This document shows, piece by piece, positions 26,203 to 34,533 of a stretch of DNA of 34,625 nucleotides. The notes below the pieces were generated by a model. That model was given only the letters and a program-made list of their open reading frames with translations, did no database searches and had not been told where the DNA came from. The stretch is from Acidobacteriota bacterium (GTDB lineage Bacteria; Acidobacteriota; Polarisedimenticolia; JAPUKU01), in assembly GCA_027295505.1 (NCBI GenBank), contig JAPUKU010000108.1:1-34625 (forward strand). Reading direction: 5' to 3'. Position numbers and translations under genes: made by a program. Every line of letters begins with the position of its first letter. The first letter of the stretch is position 1.

Positions 26203-27437
26203 AGCTCGCTTTTGCCTTTCTGTGCGTGGCCGGGGCCGTCCTGGTGTCGAATCTGCTGGTCAGCGCTTTCGTTCCATCCGCTAAACACCCGCTCTTTCAC
26301 ATGGTGGGGCTGGCCTGCACCGACATTCTCATCGGCCTGGGCGCGGCCCACTACCTCTCCCGGTATTTCACGCGGCACATCAAAGCGCTCGCGGCGACCA
26401 GCACCATCATCAGCCAGGGAGATCTGACGCAGCGCGCTTCCCTGGACAGCGACGACGAGGTCGGGGATCTGGCGCGGGCCTTCAACATCATGCTCGACAA
26501 CCTGATTAAGGTGGTGCGAGAGGTATCCTCCACGGGCCGCACGATCTTCGACTCGGCCCAGTCCCTGTCCGCCACGGCCGAGCAAATGAACGCCTCTACC
26601 CAGGAAATCTCTTCGACGATTCAAAACATCGCCCAGGGCGCCGAGAACCAGGCATCCATGGTCAACAAGACCTCCAAAATCACCAAGGCCCTGGCCAGTT
26701 CGGTCGAGGAAATCGCCCGCAAGGCGGAGCTGGTCAACGAGAGGGCCACCGAGTCCGGCTACAAGGCAAAACAGGGTGGAGAGTTTGCCAACCTGGCCAT
26801 GGAAAAAATCACCGAGGTCGCGGAGCGCATTCAGGGGACGAAAGACGCGGTGGAGGGCTTCCGAGCCCGGGCGCTCGAGATCAACAAGACCGTCGATTTC
26901 ATCACCACCATCGCCTCACAGACCCACCTGCTGGCTCTCAACGCCGCCATCGAGGCGGCGCGGGCTGGCGAACAGGGCCGGGGCTTCGCCGTGGTGGCCG
27001 AGGAGGTCGGCAAGCTGGCTGAGAACGCCAAGGGATTTGCCGATCAGATTTCAGAGCTCGCCGGCCGCATCAACAACGAATCGGAGAGCGTTCTCAACTC
27101 GATGACTGAGTCGACACGCGCCGCCCGCGAGGGCCGCGAGGTCGTGCAGGAAGCGAACCGCACGCTGGAGGAGATCGTCAGCGCGGTGCTGACCACGGTG
27201 GAGGCCGTGCAGGAGATCTCCCAGCTCACTCAGGCCCAGACCCAGGGAGCCGCGGAGCTCGTACAGGCCATCGAGGAGATCTCGAAGATCGCCGAGGACA
27301 ACGCCGCCGGCACACAGGAAACTTCCGCGGCCACCCAGGAGCAGACAGCCTCGATGCAGGAGCTTTCGGGATCGGCGCAGGCCCTGGCACGCACCTCGGA
27401 CACTCTCAAGGGACTTGTCTCGGTGTTCCGCATATGA
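26193..27437 (+). CDS. Methyl-accepting chemotaxis protein with minimal periplasmic part
   Basis: A 414-residue receptor. Two membrane helices (about 4-27 and 36-54) are separated by only about eight residues, so there is essentially no ligand-binding domain. A HAMP-like region follows (about 55-105, with [19 protein letters not shown]), then a long coiled-coil signalling domain. The hairpin tip is [19 protein letters not shown], then [20 protein letters not shown]. The receptor would sense membrane state, cytoplasmic signals or a partner protein. There is no CheR-docking pentapeptide at the C-terminus (ends VSVFRI). Two highly conserved tip positions differ (Asn to His, Arg to Gly). ATG 26193 is preferred because GGGGAA lies nearby; earlier GTG 26172 and ATG 26175 exist. 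It overlaps cheR by ten bases and cheW by four. Confidence 0.92.
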   Translation: MQLKLAFAFLCVAGAVLVSNLLVSAFVPSAKHPLFHMVGLACTDILIGLGAAHYLSRYFTRHIKALAATSTIISQGDLTQRASLDSDDEVGDLARAFNIMLDNLIKVVREVSSTGRTIFDSAQSLSATAEQMNASTQEISSTIQNIAQGAENQASMVNKTSKITKALASSVEEIARKAELVNERATESGYKAKQGGEFANLAMEKITEVAERIQGTKDAVEGFRARALEINKTVDFITTIASQTHLLALNAAIEAARAGEQGRGFAVVAEEVGKLAENAKGFADQISELAGRINNESESVLNSMTESTRAAREGREVVQEANRTLEEIVSAVLTTVEAVQEISQLTQAQTQGAAELVQAIEEISKIAEDNAAGTQETSAATQEQTASMQELSGSAQALARTSDTLKGLVSVFRI

Positions 27438-27916
27438 CAACCGCCGCGGCACAGCAGCTGAATCTCGAGTTCACCATGGCGCGGGAGCGATTCGCCCTCG
27501 ATGCCGCTCTGATCCAGGAGATCACCGAAGTTCCGGTTGTGCAAAGGGTGCCCAAAGCGCCCGCCGTGGTCGCGGGACTCGCCGATATCCGGGGCCGTGT
27601 GGTGACCCTAATCGATCTCGAGCACGTGTTCGGTGTCGATCAGCGTTCCGAGGGTCAGCCTGTGGCGCTCATCCTGGCCCCGCCCGACGCGCATCTCGGC
27701 CTCCTGGTGCACGGCCAGCCGCAGGTCGTACGCCTGGATCTGAGCACCGCCGAACCCGCGGGCGGACTCATCGAAAGCACCTTGCTCGCATCAGACAAAC
27801 TTTATAACATCGTTAGCCCTCGCCGGGTTCTCGCCTACTGCGAGAAGCAGATCCTCGATGTATTCCGGATCGTCAGTGGGGACGGACAATCCACGCCATC
27901 AGGGAGGCACGCATGA
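27434..27916 (+). CDS. cheW: CheW adaptor protein
   Basis: A 160-residue CheW domain protein that couples the receptor to CheA. Features: [22 protein letters not shown] at the start, [20 protein letters not shown] in the middle, which is the RGxxxxLxDL pattern, and [15 protein letters not shown] then [19 protein letters not shown]. It is normal in length, without the long leader of the CheW-like gene at 226-885. ATG 27434 overlaps the MCP stop as ATGA, and it overlaps cheY by four bases, so MCP, CheW and CheY are translated as a coupled set. Identification is sure. Confidence 0.92.
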   Translation: MTTAAAQQLNLEFTMARERFALDAALIQEITEVPVVQRVPKAPAVVAGLADIRGRVVTLIDLEHVFGVDQRSEGQPVALILAPPDAHLGLLVHGQPQVVRLDLSTAEPAGGLIESTLLASDKLYNIVSPRRVLAYCEKQILDVFRIVSGDGQSTPSGRHA

Positions 27917-28287
27917 GCAATAAAGTCCTCATCGTCGACGATGCTCTCTTCATGCGCTCGATGATCAAGGACATCCTGGTCAACTCCGGAGAGTTCGAAG
28001 TTGCTGGTGAAGCCAGCAACGGCCGTGAGGCCGTGGATCGCTACGAGGAGCTACAGCCCTCACTGGTGACCATGGACATCGTCATGCCGGAAATGGACGG
28101 CATCGAGGCGACCAAGGAGATCCTCCAGCGCGACCCCAAAGCGATCGTGATCATGTGCAGCGCCCTGGGCCAGGAGGCACTGGTCATCGAGTCGCTCGCA
28201 GCCGGCGCCAAGGATTTCATCGTTAAACCCTTCTCGGCGGAGCGGGTGCTCAAGGTCATTCGCAGCATTCTCTCATCGCAGTCCTGA
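27913..28287 (+). CDS. cheY: CheY single-domain response regulator
   Basis: A 124-residue receiver, the expected soluble target of the CheA at 28316. Acidic pair Asp9/Asp10 in VLIVDDALFM, phospho-acceptor Asp55 in VTMDIVMPEMDG, Ser83 in MCSALGQE and Lys105 in FIVKPF, so all active-site residues are present. The GEASNGREAVDRY stretch and MCSALGQE are like CheY of Thermotoga and Firmicutes, fitting the CheC/CheD content. ATG 27913 overlaps the cheW stop as ATGA and has AGGGAGG upstream inside cheW. It would act on a flagellar motor or another target that is not in the window. Confidence 0.96.
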   Translation: MSNKVLIVDDALFMRSMIKDILVNSGEFEVAGEASNGREAVDRYEELQPSLVTMDIVMPEMDGIEATKEILQRDPKAIVIMCSALGQEALVIESLAAGAKDFIVKPFSAERVLKVIRSILSSQS

Positions 28288-28290
28288 GGC

Positions 28291-28305
28291 ATCCCGCCCC
28301 GGGAT
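28291..28305. other. Small hairpin between cheY and cheA
   Basis: In the 28-base gap, ATCCC-n5-GGGAT forms a 5-base-pair stem. No U-run follows. It could tune the cheY to cheA expression ratio by RNA processing or by hindering initiation, but a stem this short may be chance. Confidence 0.25.
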
Positions 28306-28315
28306 TCCTACGAGC

Positions 28316-30298
28316 ATGGACGCCCGAAAATATCTCGATCTGTTCCTTTCCGAAGCGCGGGAACATCTAGATCAGATCGCGCGCATAGGCCGCGAGCTCT
28401 CAGCTTCCTCCCCTCCCGAGTCCCTGCACGCCCTGTTCCGCTCGTTTCACTCGCTCAAGGGCATGGCGGCTTCCATGGAGTTCAAGTCCCTCTCCGAGCT
28501 GGCGCACGCCGTGGAGGATCTTTATGACCAGGCGCGCCAGGGGAAGAGAGCGATCGATGCCGAGCTCAGCGAGATCACGCTCGATGCCGTCGACCTGATC
28601 ACCACCCTGATCGATGAAATTGTCGCCAACGGACAGTCATCCTCCTCCACGGAAGACCTCACCGCCCGGGTGCGCGCGTTGCTTGCGGGCACCGCTCCCT
28701 CAACCGGAGTCGATAACTCCCCGGGAGGCGGTGGATCCAATGCGCGCGACGGGGGTGAAGGCGTCCCGGCACCGCAGGCTCCACCCTCCGGAGCACAACC
28801 CGCCGCGTCCGGCGACGCTGTTGACAAGACCTCCGCGTCCTCCGGCGCCTCCGCCGGAACGATCACCCTGGAGGTGCACTTCGGGGTGTCGACCGGCGCA
28901 CCCCTGCCGGCGGCGCGAGCCATGGTCGCCCTGAAGCGCCTGCAGACCCTTGGCGCCGTGGATCAGTGTGACCCCGATCCGGCCCAGTGGGCCGGATCCG
29001 CCTTCGCCGGCAAGGTGAAGGTCAGGCTCCAATCCAGCCTCACTCCCGAAGCCATCATCCGTGAGATCACCGCTCTTGCCGACATCAGCACCTGCCAGGT
29101 AAACCCTACGGAGAAGACAGGCGCCCGTCCGGCGTCGGCCGCCGTACGGCCTGCCTCGTCGACGATCCGGGTGCGCACCGACGTGCTCGACCGGCTCATG
29201 GACGGCGTGGGCGACATGCTCGTGGCCTCGGCCCTGGTCGAGCAGCAGCTTCCCCGTTCCCCGGCGAGCACCCCGGTGGTGCAGAGACTCAAGCGCGCCC
29301 TGACGCGCCTGCACGATGACGTTCTGGAACTGCGCATGGTGCCGTTCGATTTCATCGCGCAGCGCTTCTACCAGTCGGTGAGGCACCTGGCCCAGAACCT
29401 AAGAAAGAAGGCCTCGCTCGAGATCAGCGGCGCGGATGTGCGCATGGACCGCGCCATGCTCGAGGAGCTAGTGGATCCGCTCAATCACATCATACGCAAC
29501 GCCATCGATCATGGAGTGGAAGACCCGGAACAGCGTGCCGCCGCCGGTAAGCCGGTGGACGGACGAATCCGGCTGGCGCTCGAGAGACAGGGAGAGGTCG
29601 TGCGCGTGCGGCTGTCTGACGACGGCCGCGGCATGGACCCGGCACGCATTCGCGAGGCGGCGGTGCGTAAGGGATTCGTGACGGAGGATCACGCCCGTGC
29701 TCTGAGCGAGGAAGACGCTCTCATGCTGACCACGATCCCCGGATTCTCGACCGCCGACAAGCTCAGCGAGATCTCAGGGCGCGGCGTCGGCATGGACGTC
29801 GTGCGCACCCGCATCGAGAGTCTGGGGGGCCACATGAGGATCCTCTCCCGGTTCGGCGAGGGAACCGAGATCGAGATGGTGCTGCCGCTCACGGTCGCGG
29901 TCATCGACTCACTGCTCCTGCGACTAGGCTCCGAACTGTACGCCGTTCCCATTCACTCGGTGCAGCAGACGCTCGAGGTACACCCCGATCAGGTCCAGTA
30001 CTCAAACGGCAACGCCGTGCTGCGTTGGGCCAATCACACGGTGAACCTCAAGGCCCTTCGCGACCTGCTCGGTGAAGGAGACGCGGGTGCGTGGTCAAGC
30101 ACTTGCCCTACCGTCGTGTATGAGGCCGAGGGGCAGATGTTCGGACTGGGAGTCGATTCGGTGATCGGCAAACGCCCGATCGTCGTCAAACCGCTCAAGA
30201 GCCCGCTCGAGAACCTGCGTGAGTACTCGGGGGCCACGGTCCTCGAGGACGGAAAGATCGCGCTCATACTGGACTTGGCAAACCTGGCAGGCATGTGA
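28316..30298 (+). CDS. cheA: CheA chemotaxis histidine kinase (second copy)
   Basis: A 660-residue kinase. HPt at 1-120 with His45 in FHSLKGMAA; a Ser/Gly/Pro/Ala-rich linker (125-180); a P2-like CheY-docking domain (about 182-265: TITLEVHFG, RAMVALKRLQTLGAVDQ, then KVKVRLQS); dimerisation (285-350, VRTDVLDRLMDGVGDMLVAS); HATPase with N box IIRNAIDHG (Asn395), DDGRGM (435-440) and GRGVGM (488-493); and a CheW-like P5 (525-660). All motifs are intact. The P2-like domain, lacking in the first CheA, fits a partnership with the adjacent CheY. It lies 28 bases after cheY. Identification is secure. Confidence 0.96.
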   Translation: MDARKYLDLFLSEAREHLDQIARIGRELSASSPPESLHALFRSFHSLKGMAASMEFKSLSELAHAVEDLYDQARQGKRAIDAELSEITLDAVDLITTLIDEIVANGQSSSSTEDLTARVRALLAGTAPSTGVDNSPGGGGSNARDGGEGVPAPQAPPSGAQPAASGDAVDKTSASSGASAGTITLEVHFGVSTGAPLPAARAMVALKRLQTLGAVDQCDPDPAQWAGSAFAGKVKVRLQSSLTPEAIIREITALADISTCQVNPTEKTGARPASAAVRPASSTIRVRTDVLDRLMDGVGDMLVASALVEQQLPRSPASTPVVQRLKRALTRLHDDVLELRMVPFDFIAQRFYQSVRHLAQNLRKKASLEISGADVRMDRAMLEELVDPLNHIIRNAIDHGVEDPEQRAAAGKPVDGRIRLALERQGEVVRVRLSDDGRGMDPARIREAAVRKGFVTEDHARALSEEDALMLTTIPGFSTADKLSEISGRGVGMDVVRTRIESLGGHMRILSRFGEGTEIEMVLPLTVAVIDSLLLRLGSELYAVPIHSVQQTLEVHPDQVQYSNGNAVLRWANHTVNLKALRDLLGEGDAGAWSSTCPTVVYEAEGQMFGLGVDSVIGKRPIVVKPLKSPLENLREYSGATVLEDGKIALILDLANLAGM

Positions 30299-30319
30299 GA
30301 AAGAACAAGGGAGGGAACG

Positions 30320-30931
30320 ATGCTTTTTTGCGATCTGGATAACCGCCAAGTGGACGCGCTGCGGGAAGTGGGCAATATTGGCGCCGGTCATGCCGCCACC
30401 GCCCTGTCCCAGCTCGTCGGCCGTTCCGTGAGCCTGTCCGTTCCCAAGGTCGATGTGGTTCCCTTCCCGCGCATCTGTGCCCTCCTGGGCGGGCCGGAAA
30501 CGGAAGTGGCCGCCCTCTACATGAAGGTGTACGGGGACACGAGGGGCAATATACTCATCGTCTTTTCGCCGGACAATCTGGCAACGCTCGCGGGGCAGAT
30601 GCTCGGCAAGCCGGTGTCGTCGGTGCACTCCCTGTCGGCACTCGAGCGCTCTGCGATGCTGGAGCTGGGAAACATCCTGTCTTCCGCCTACCTGACCTCC
30701 ATCAGCCAGCTCCTGCACCTCAGCCTTATCCCCTCAGTTCCTTCCCTGGCCATCGACATGGTCGGGGCGATACTGGAGGCACCGATTCTGGAGATTAGCC
30801 GTGTGGCGGACACGGCCCTGGTGCTGCAGACCGAGTTCCAGGACACCAACAACGCGTTCGCCGGGCATTTCTTCCTGCTCCCGGATCCGCAATCTCTCGA
30901 CACTATGCTGGACGCTCTTTCCCGTTCGTGA
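30320..30931 (+). CDS. cheC: CheC chemotaxis phosphatase
   Basis: A 203-residue CheC/CheX-family protein that dephosphorylates CheY-P and binds CheD. Two copies of the active-site signature ExxN followed by Pro 23 positions on: Glu16/Asn19/Pro42 and Glu115/Asn118/Pro141, matching the CheC family consensus. The start ATG at 30320 has a strong GGGAGGG site just upstream (in the AAGGGAGGGAACG run). It follows cheA by 21 bases and is one base from cheD. CheC plus CheD without CheZ fits a Bacillus/Thermotoga-like adaptation scheme. Both sites look intact, which argues for an active phosphatase rather than a FliY-like or degenerate form. Confidence 0.93.
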   Translation: MLFCDLDNRQVDALREVGNIGAGHAATALSQLVGRSVSLSVPKVDVVPFPRICALLGGPETEVAALYMKVYGDTRGNILIVFSPDNLATLAGQMLGKPVSSVHSLSALERSAMLELGNILSSAYLTSISQLLHLSLIPSVPSLAIDMVGAILEAPILEISRVADTALVLQTEFQDTNNAFAGHFFLLPDPQSLDTMLDALSRS

Positions 30932-30932
30932 A

Positions 30933-31433
30933 ATGGCCATCCAGACCGCTGCGATACTCGAGCAACCGGTACCCATGGGCCGGCTGCTCGTCTGTCCCGT
31001 GCCGGCGGTGTTGACCGTGGTCGGACTCGGATCGTGCGTGGCGATCTTCCTGCACCATCCTGATCACCGCATTGGCGGACTCGCGCACGCCCTGCTGCCC
31101 TCGGGAAAGCGCTCCGAGCGCGAGCGCACCCCCGGAAAGTTCGTCCCTTCAGCCATCGAACTCATGCTTCAGAAGTTCGATGACCTGGGTGTGCGCGGCA
31201 AAGGCCTGGTCGCGAAGCTGGTGGGCGGAGCCTCGATGTTCGTAGGCGCAACCCGTGAGCGCCAGGGCATTGGAGACCGCAACATCCATGCGGCCCAGAA
31301 GGTGCTCGCCGAGCGCGGGATCCCGGTGGTGGCGAGCGATACCGGAGGTCACAGTGGCCGCAGCCTGCGAGCCTACACCCAGGACGGCCGGCTGGAAGTA
31401 AGCACACTTCGACAGCCGCCGCAGGTGCTGTGA
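30933..31433 (+). CDS. cheD: CheD chemoreceptor glutamine deamidase
   Basis: A 166-residue enzyme that deamidates receptor glutamines to glutamate and is tuned by CheC. Catalytic Cys35 lies in GLGSCVAIFL and His52 in GGLAHALLP, the usual Cys-His pair. KLVGGASMF and GIGDRNI are further family pieces. ATG 30933 is chosen because it follows the cheC stop with one base between; a longer frame reaching 30801 lies inside cheC and is not conserved. It is the last gene of the operon. No U-rich terminator was found in the 34 bases before the convergent thioredoxin gene. Confidence 0.94.
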   Translation: MAIQTAAILEQPVPMGRLLVCPVPAVLTVVGLGSCVAIFLHHPDHRIGGLAHALLPSGKRSERERTPGKFVPSAIELMLQKFDDLGVRGKGLVAKLVGGASMFVGATRERQGIGDRNIHAAQKVLAERGIPVVASDTGGHSGRSLRAYTQDGRLEVSTLRQPPQVL

Positions 31434-31467
31434 AGGCGGGACAGCCCACTGCGGCCACGAATCATTT

Positions 31468-31794
31468 TTAGCTGACGTGCTTGTCGATGAGCTCCTGGAT
31501 CGAGTCCTTGGGAACCATGCCGATCAGCTGATCGACGGTCTGACCGTCCTTGAAAACCAGAAGGGTCGGAATGCTGCGGATTTGAAATCGCGTGGCGATC
31601 GATCCATTCTGATCAACATCCACCTTGCCTACCCTCACGCGTCCCTCATATTCTTTCGCCAGGGCTTCGAGATGGGGGGCGATTAGGCGACAGGGGGCGC
31701 ACCACGTGGCCCAGAAGTCGACCACGATCGGCATTTCCTTGCTGGTTTCCTGATCGAAGTTTGCTTCGTCCAAAACGATGATATTCTCTGGCAT
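31468..31794 (-). CDS. trxA: Thioredoxin
   Basis: A 108-residue thioredoxin. It has the redox motif WCAPC (Trp31-Cys35; Ala replaces the common Gly), PIVVDFWATWC before it, KVDVDQNGSIATRF and the cis-Pro segment SIPTLLVFKDGQ. It reduces protein disulfides in the cytoplasm; there is no signal peptide. ATG 31794 is preferred because GGAGG lies six bases upstream, while a longer frame from 31863 adds Arg-rich, unlike residues. Transcription runs against both neighbours; its promoter and palindrome are listed at 31896-31924. The identification is secure. Confidence 0.95.
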   Translation of the reverse strand: MPENIIVLDEANFDQETSKEMPIVVDFWATWCAPCRLIAPHLEALAKEYEGRVRVGKVDVDQNGSIATRFQIRSIPTLLVFKDGQTVDQLIGMVPKDSIQELIDKHVS

Positions 31795-31895
31795 CCCCAA
31801 CCTCCGCCCACACCGCCGCTGCCGCGAGCTTCCAGAAACGATACCTGCCGTCTCCTTTCGCACCGCGGCTGGCCTCGAATTGCAAGCGTTGCCAA

Positions 31896-31924
31896 ACTAT
31901 ACCATACGCTTTGAAAGCGTTGAA
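31896..31924 (-). promoter_or_regulatory. Extended -10 promoter of trxA with 7-1-7 palindromic operator candidate
   Basis: Minus strand TGG-TATAGT is an extended -10 (hexamer 31901-31896, 5 of 6). A poor -35, TTCAAC, lies 17 bases upstream (31924-31919). Between them, 31906-31920 is a perfect palindrome, ACGCTTT-n1-AAAGCGT. The octamer AAGCGTTG occurs on the plus strand at 31884-31891 and again at 31915-31922, spaced 31 bases. A repressor or activator site is likely. The leader would be about 95 bases. Confidence 0.5.
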
Positions 31925-31959
31925 AGTTCACCGCTGTCCAGGCGCCCAGGAATCCGGCA

Positions 31960-32844
31960 ATGATGGCCGCCAGAGTCACCCGCGCCCACAGTTCCCGGCC
32001 GCGAGGCGGCCCGGGCAAGCCGCGCCGCACGTCACGCCGCCGCCGCGCGTACGGCCAGCACTTCCTGATGCCTGGCCCGACCGTGGAGCGCGCCGTGGCC
32101 AGTTTTTCCCCGATCGCCGGTGAGGCGGTGCTCGAGATCGGGCCCGGCCGGGGTGTCCTGACCCGTCATCTGCTGGCGGCGGGCGCCCGGGTCCTGGCCG
32201 TCGAACTCGATCTCGCTCTGTGCCAATCGCTCGAAGCCGATCTCGCCTCCCGTCCCGGCTTCCAGTTGATCCAAGCCGATGTCCTGAAGCTGGATCTGCG
32301 GCATGTTCTCGAGGAAACCTTCGGGTCGCAGAGCGTCAGGGTGTTTTCGAGTCTCCCCTATTCGAGCGGCACGGCGATCCTCGAGAAGATCTGTGACCTC
32401 ATGCCGCCCGTGGCAACCGCGTGTGTGCTGCTGCAGCAGGAGGTGGCTGAGCGCATCACTGCCCGCCCCGGCGACTCCGACTATGGCTACCTGAGCGTTG
32501 TCGTGGCGAGCCGCTGCCGCGCAAAGCCGGGCGAGCGCGTGCGGCCGGGTGCGTTCGATCCCCCCCCTCGGGTTGTCTCACGGTGGCTGGAGCTCGTGCC
32601 CCTCGCCGAACCTCCGGTGCCGGCTGAGAAGCGCGCCGCTTTCCTGAAGTTCTGCGGACTCCTGTTCAGGCATCCGCGCAAGACCCTGGCAAACAATCTT
32701 CGCGCCGCCGGCTATGGGGCCCCGGCCCTGGCCGCAGCCCGTGACACGGGTGACCCGACGGGACGTCCGGGGACCTGGGATGTTGAGCGCCTTGCTGAAC
32801 TCCACGCGCGCGTGCTGGCTTTGCACGGCGCTGTGCTAGAATAA
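31960..32844 (+). CDS. ksgA: KsgA-type rRNA adenine dimethyltransferase
   Basis: A 294-residue SAM enzyme expected to dimethylate two adjacent adenines near the 3' end of 16S rRNA. The N-terminus is basic and low-complexity (about 30 residues), then YGQHFLMPG (usual GQNFL), LEIGPGRGVLTRHLL for SAM, AVELDLALCQSL, LIQADVLKLDL and the catalytic stretch reading VFSSLPYSSGTAIL, where NLPY is normal; then LLQQEVAERI and a C-terminal FRHPRKTLANNLRAAG that marks KsgA. It starts at ATG 31960 or 31963. It lies 11 bases before rnj and is probably co-transcribed with it. Because of SLPY the activity is open; a KsgA paralogue elsewhere would change the reading. Confidence 0.87.
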   Translation: MMAARVTRAHSSRPRGGPGKPRRTSRRRRAYGQHFLMPGPTVERAVASFSPIAGEAVLEIGPGRGVLTRHLLAAGARVLAVELDLALCQSLEADLASRPGFQLIQADVLKLDLRHVLEETFGSQSVRVFSSLPYSSGTAILEKICDLMPPVATACVLLQQEVAERITARPGDSDYGYLSVVVASRCRAKPGERVRPGAFDPPPRVVSRWLELVPLAEPPVPAEKRAAFLKFCGLLFRHPRKTLANNLRAAGYGAPALAAARDTGDPTGRPGTWDVERLAELHARVLALHGAVLE

Positions 32845-32855
32845 CGGTCCGTAAA

Positions 32856-34532
32856 ATGCCCGCCGACGCTCCCCCTCCTCCCGATACCGTACAGGTCATT
32901 CCGCTGGGCGGCCTGGGTGAATTTGGCATGAACCTGACCGTGTTCCGATCCCATGACGGCATCATGGTGGTCGACGCGGGGTTGATGTTCCCCGAGCAGG
33001 AATTCCTTGGTGTGGACATCGTCATTCCGGACATGTCGTACCTGTCCGATCATGCCGATGAGGTGAAGGGCGTCGTGCTGTCACATGGACACGAGGACCA
33101 TGTGGGCGCGCTGCCTTACATGCTTCCCTGGCTGCGGGCACCCATCTACGCTTCGGCCTACACCCTGGCGCTGGTTCGCGCCAAGATCAAGGAGCACGCT
33201 CCGCAGGTCCCTCCCGAGCTGCGCACGGTCACCCCACGCCAGCGCGTGCCGATCGGATCCTTTGAAGTCGAGTTCCTCCAGGTGACGCACAGCATCCCGG
33301 ACGCGATGGCGCTCGCCATTCGCACTCCCGCCGGTGTGATCCTGCACACCTGCGATTTCAAGCTCGATCAGACCCCGGTCGACGGCCGGACGTTCGACTA
33401 TCAGCGTTTCAGCCAGTACGGTGACAAGGGTGTGCGGCTCCTGCTCTCCGACTCGACCAACGCTGAGCGCCCGGGGTTTACGCCATCCGAAGCGAGCGTA
33501 CGCCCGACATTGTCGGACATCCTTCAAACCGCCAAATCGCGCGTGTTCGTCACCACCTTTGGCAGCCACATCCACCGAGTCCAGCAACTGATTGACCTGG
33601 CCGCCGAGCATGGACGCCGGATCTGTCTGCTCGGCAGGAGCCTGAACAACAACGTGGGCATTGCCAGCGACCTCGGCATCATTTCGATTCCGAGCGGCCT
33701 GAGCGTAGATGCGCGCCACTTTGATAGCGTGCCGCGAGACAAATTGCTGGTCATTGCCACCGGCACGCAGGGAGAGCCGACCTCGGCCATGTCGCGCATC
33801 GCGCTCGACGACCATCGTGACGTCAAGATTGCTCCCGACGATCTGGCCGTGTTCTCGTCCCGGCTCATTCCGGGCAACGAGAAAGCCATTTCCCGCATGA
33901 TCAACCACCTCTACCGACGCGGAGCTAAGGTGATCACCAGCGAGGACGCGCCGGTGCACGTCTCGGGCCACGCGAGCGCCGAGGAGCTCAAGATCATGCT
34001 CAACCTGGTGCGCCCCGAGTATTTCATGCCGGTTCACGGCGAGCTCCGCCAGCTCATCAGACACGCCAAGCTGGCCGAAGACACCGGAATCAAAACCGAT
34101 CACATCCTGACGGTTGAGACCGGCACCGTCATCGAGGTCAGCGCGGAGGCTGTGAGGCCAACCGGCGAGGTGCCCACGGGAATGGTGTTCATCGACGGTA
34201 CCCTGGAGGAGGTCGAGGAGATCGTGCTGCGGGATCGCCGTCACATCTCGGAGGATGGAATCGTCCTGCCAATCATCGCCATCAGGATGAAGACGGGGAC
34301 CATCGAGGGGGAGCCCGAACTCATCAGCCGTGGCTTCGTGCACGTCGACGAATCCGAGGAGCTCATAGGTGAGGCCACCCGGGTCGTGATGAAGACCGTG
34401 CAGGCCTGCAGCGCCGAAGAAAGGGGCGATGCGGCCGTTCTCAAGGCCAAGGTGCACACCGATCTCAAGCGCTACCTCCGCAAAACAACCCAGCGCCGGC
34501 CCATGATCATTCCGGTGATCATCGAGATCTGA
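32856..34532 (+). CDS. rnj: Ribonuclease J
   Basis: A 558-residue metallo-beta-lactamase/beta-CASP RNase with endonuclease and 5' exonuclease activity, used in mRNA decay and rRNA maturation. Residues HGHEDH (77-82) are the zinc-binding loop; [13 protein letters not shown] (14-26) is the family N-terminus (usual EIGKN). Further: [13 protein letters not shown], the beta-[51 protein letters not shown], and [14 protein letters not shown] and [13 protein letters not shown]. The C-terminal domain is present, so the length is full. It sits between ksgA and uppP. No good ribosome site was seen before ATG 32856. Identification is secure. Confidence 0.96.
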   Translation: MPADAPPPPDTVQVIPLGGLGEFGMNLTVFRSHDGIMVVDAGLMFPEQEFLGVDIVIPDMSYLSDHADEVKGVVLSHGHEDHVGALPYMLPWLRAPIYASAYTLALVRAKIKEHAPQVPPELRTVTPRQRVPIGSFEVEFLQVTHSIPDAMALAIRTPAGVILHTCDFKLDQTPVDGRTFDYQRFSQYGDKGVRLLLSDSTNAERPGFTPSEASVRPTLSDILQTAKSRVFVTTFGSHIHRVQQLIDLAAEHGRRICLLGRSLNNNVGIASDLGIISIPSGLSVDARHFDSVPRDKLLVIATGTQGEPTSAMSRIALDDHRDVKIAPDDLAVFSSRLIPGNEKAISRMINHLYRRGAKVITSEDAPVHVSGHASAEELKIMLNLVRPEYFMPVHGELRQLIRHAKLAEDTGIKTDHILTVETGTVIEVSAEAVRPTGEVPTGMVFIDGTLEEVEEIVLRDRRHISEDGIVLPIIAIRMKTGTIEGEPELISRGFVHVDESEELIGEATRVVMKTVQACSAEERGDAAVLKAKVHTDLKRYLRKTTQRRPMIIPVIIEI

Positions 34533-34533
34533 G

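Noticed and set aside
33081-34457. Minus-strand open frame of 458 codons antisense to RNase J
   Set aside because: It lies entirely within the clear RNase J gene and shows no motif; composition mirrors the sense codons.
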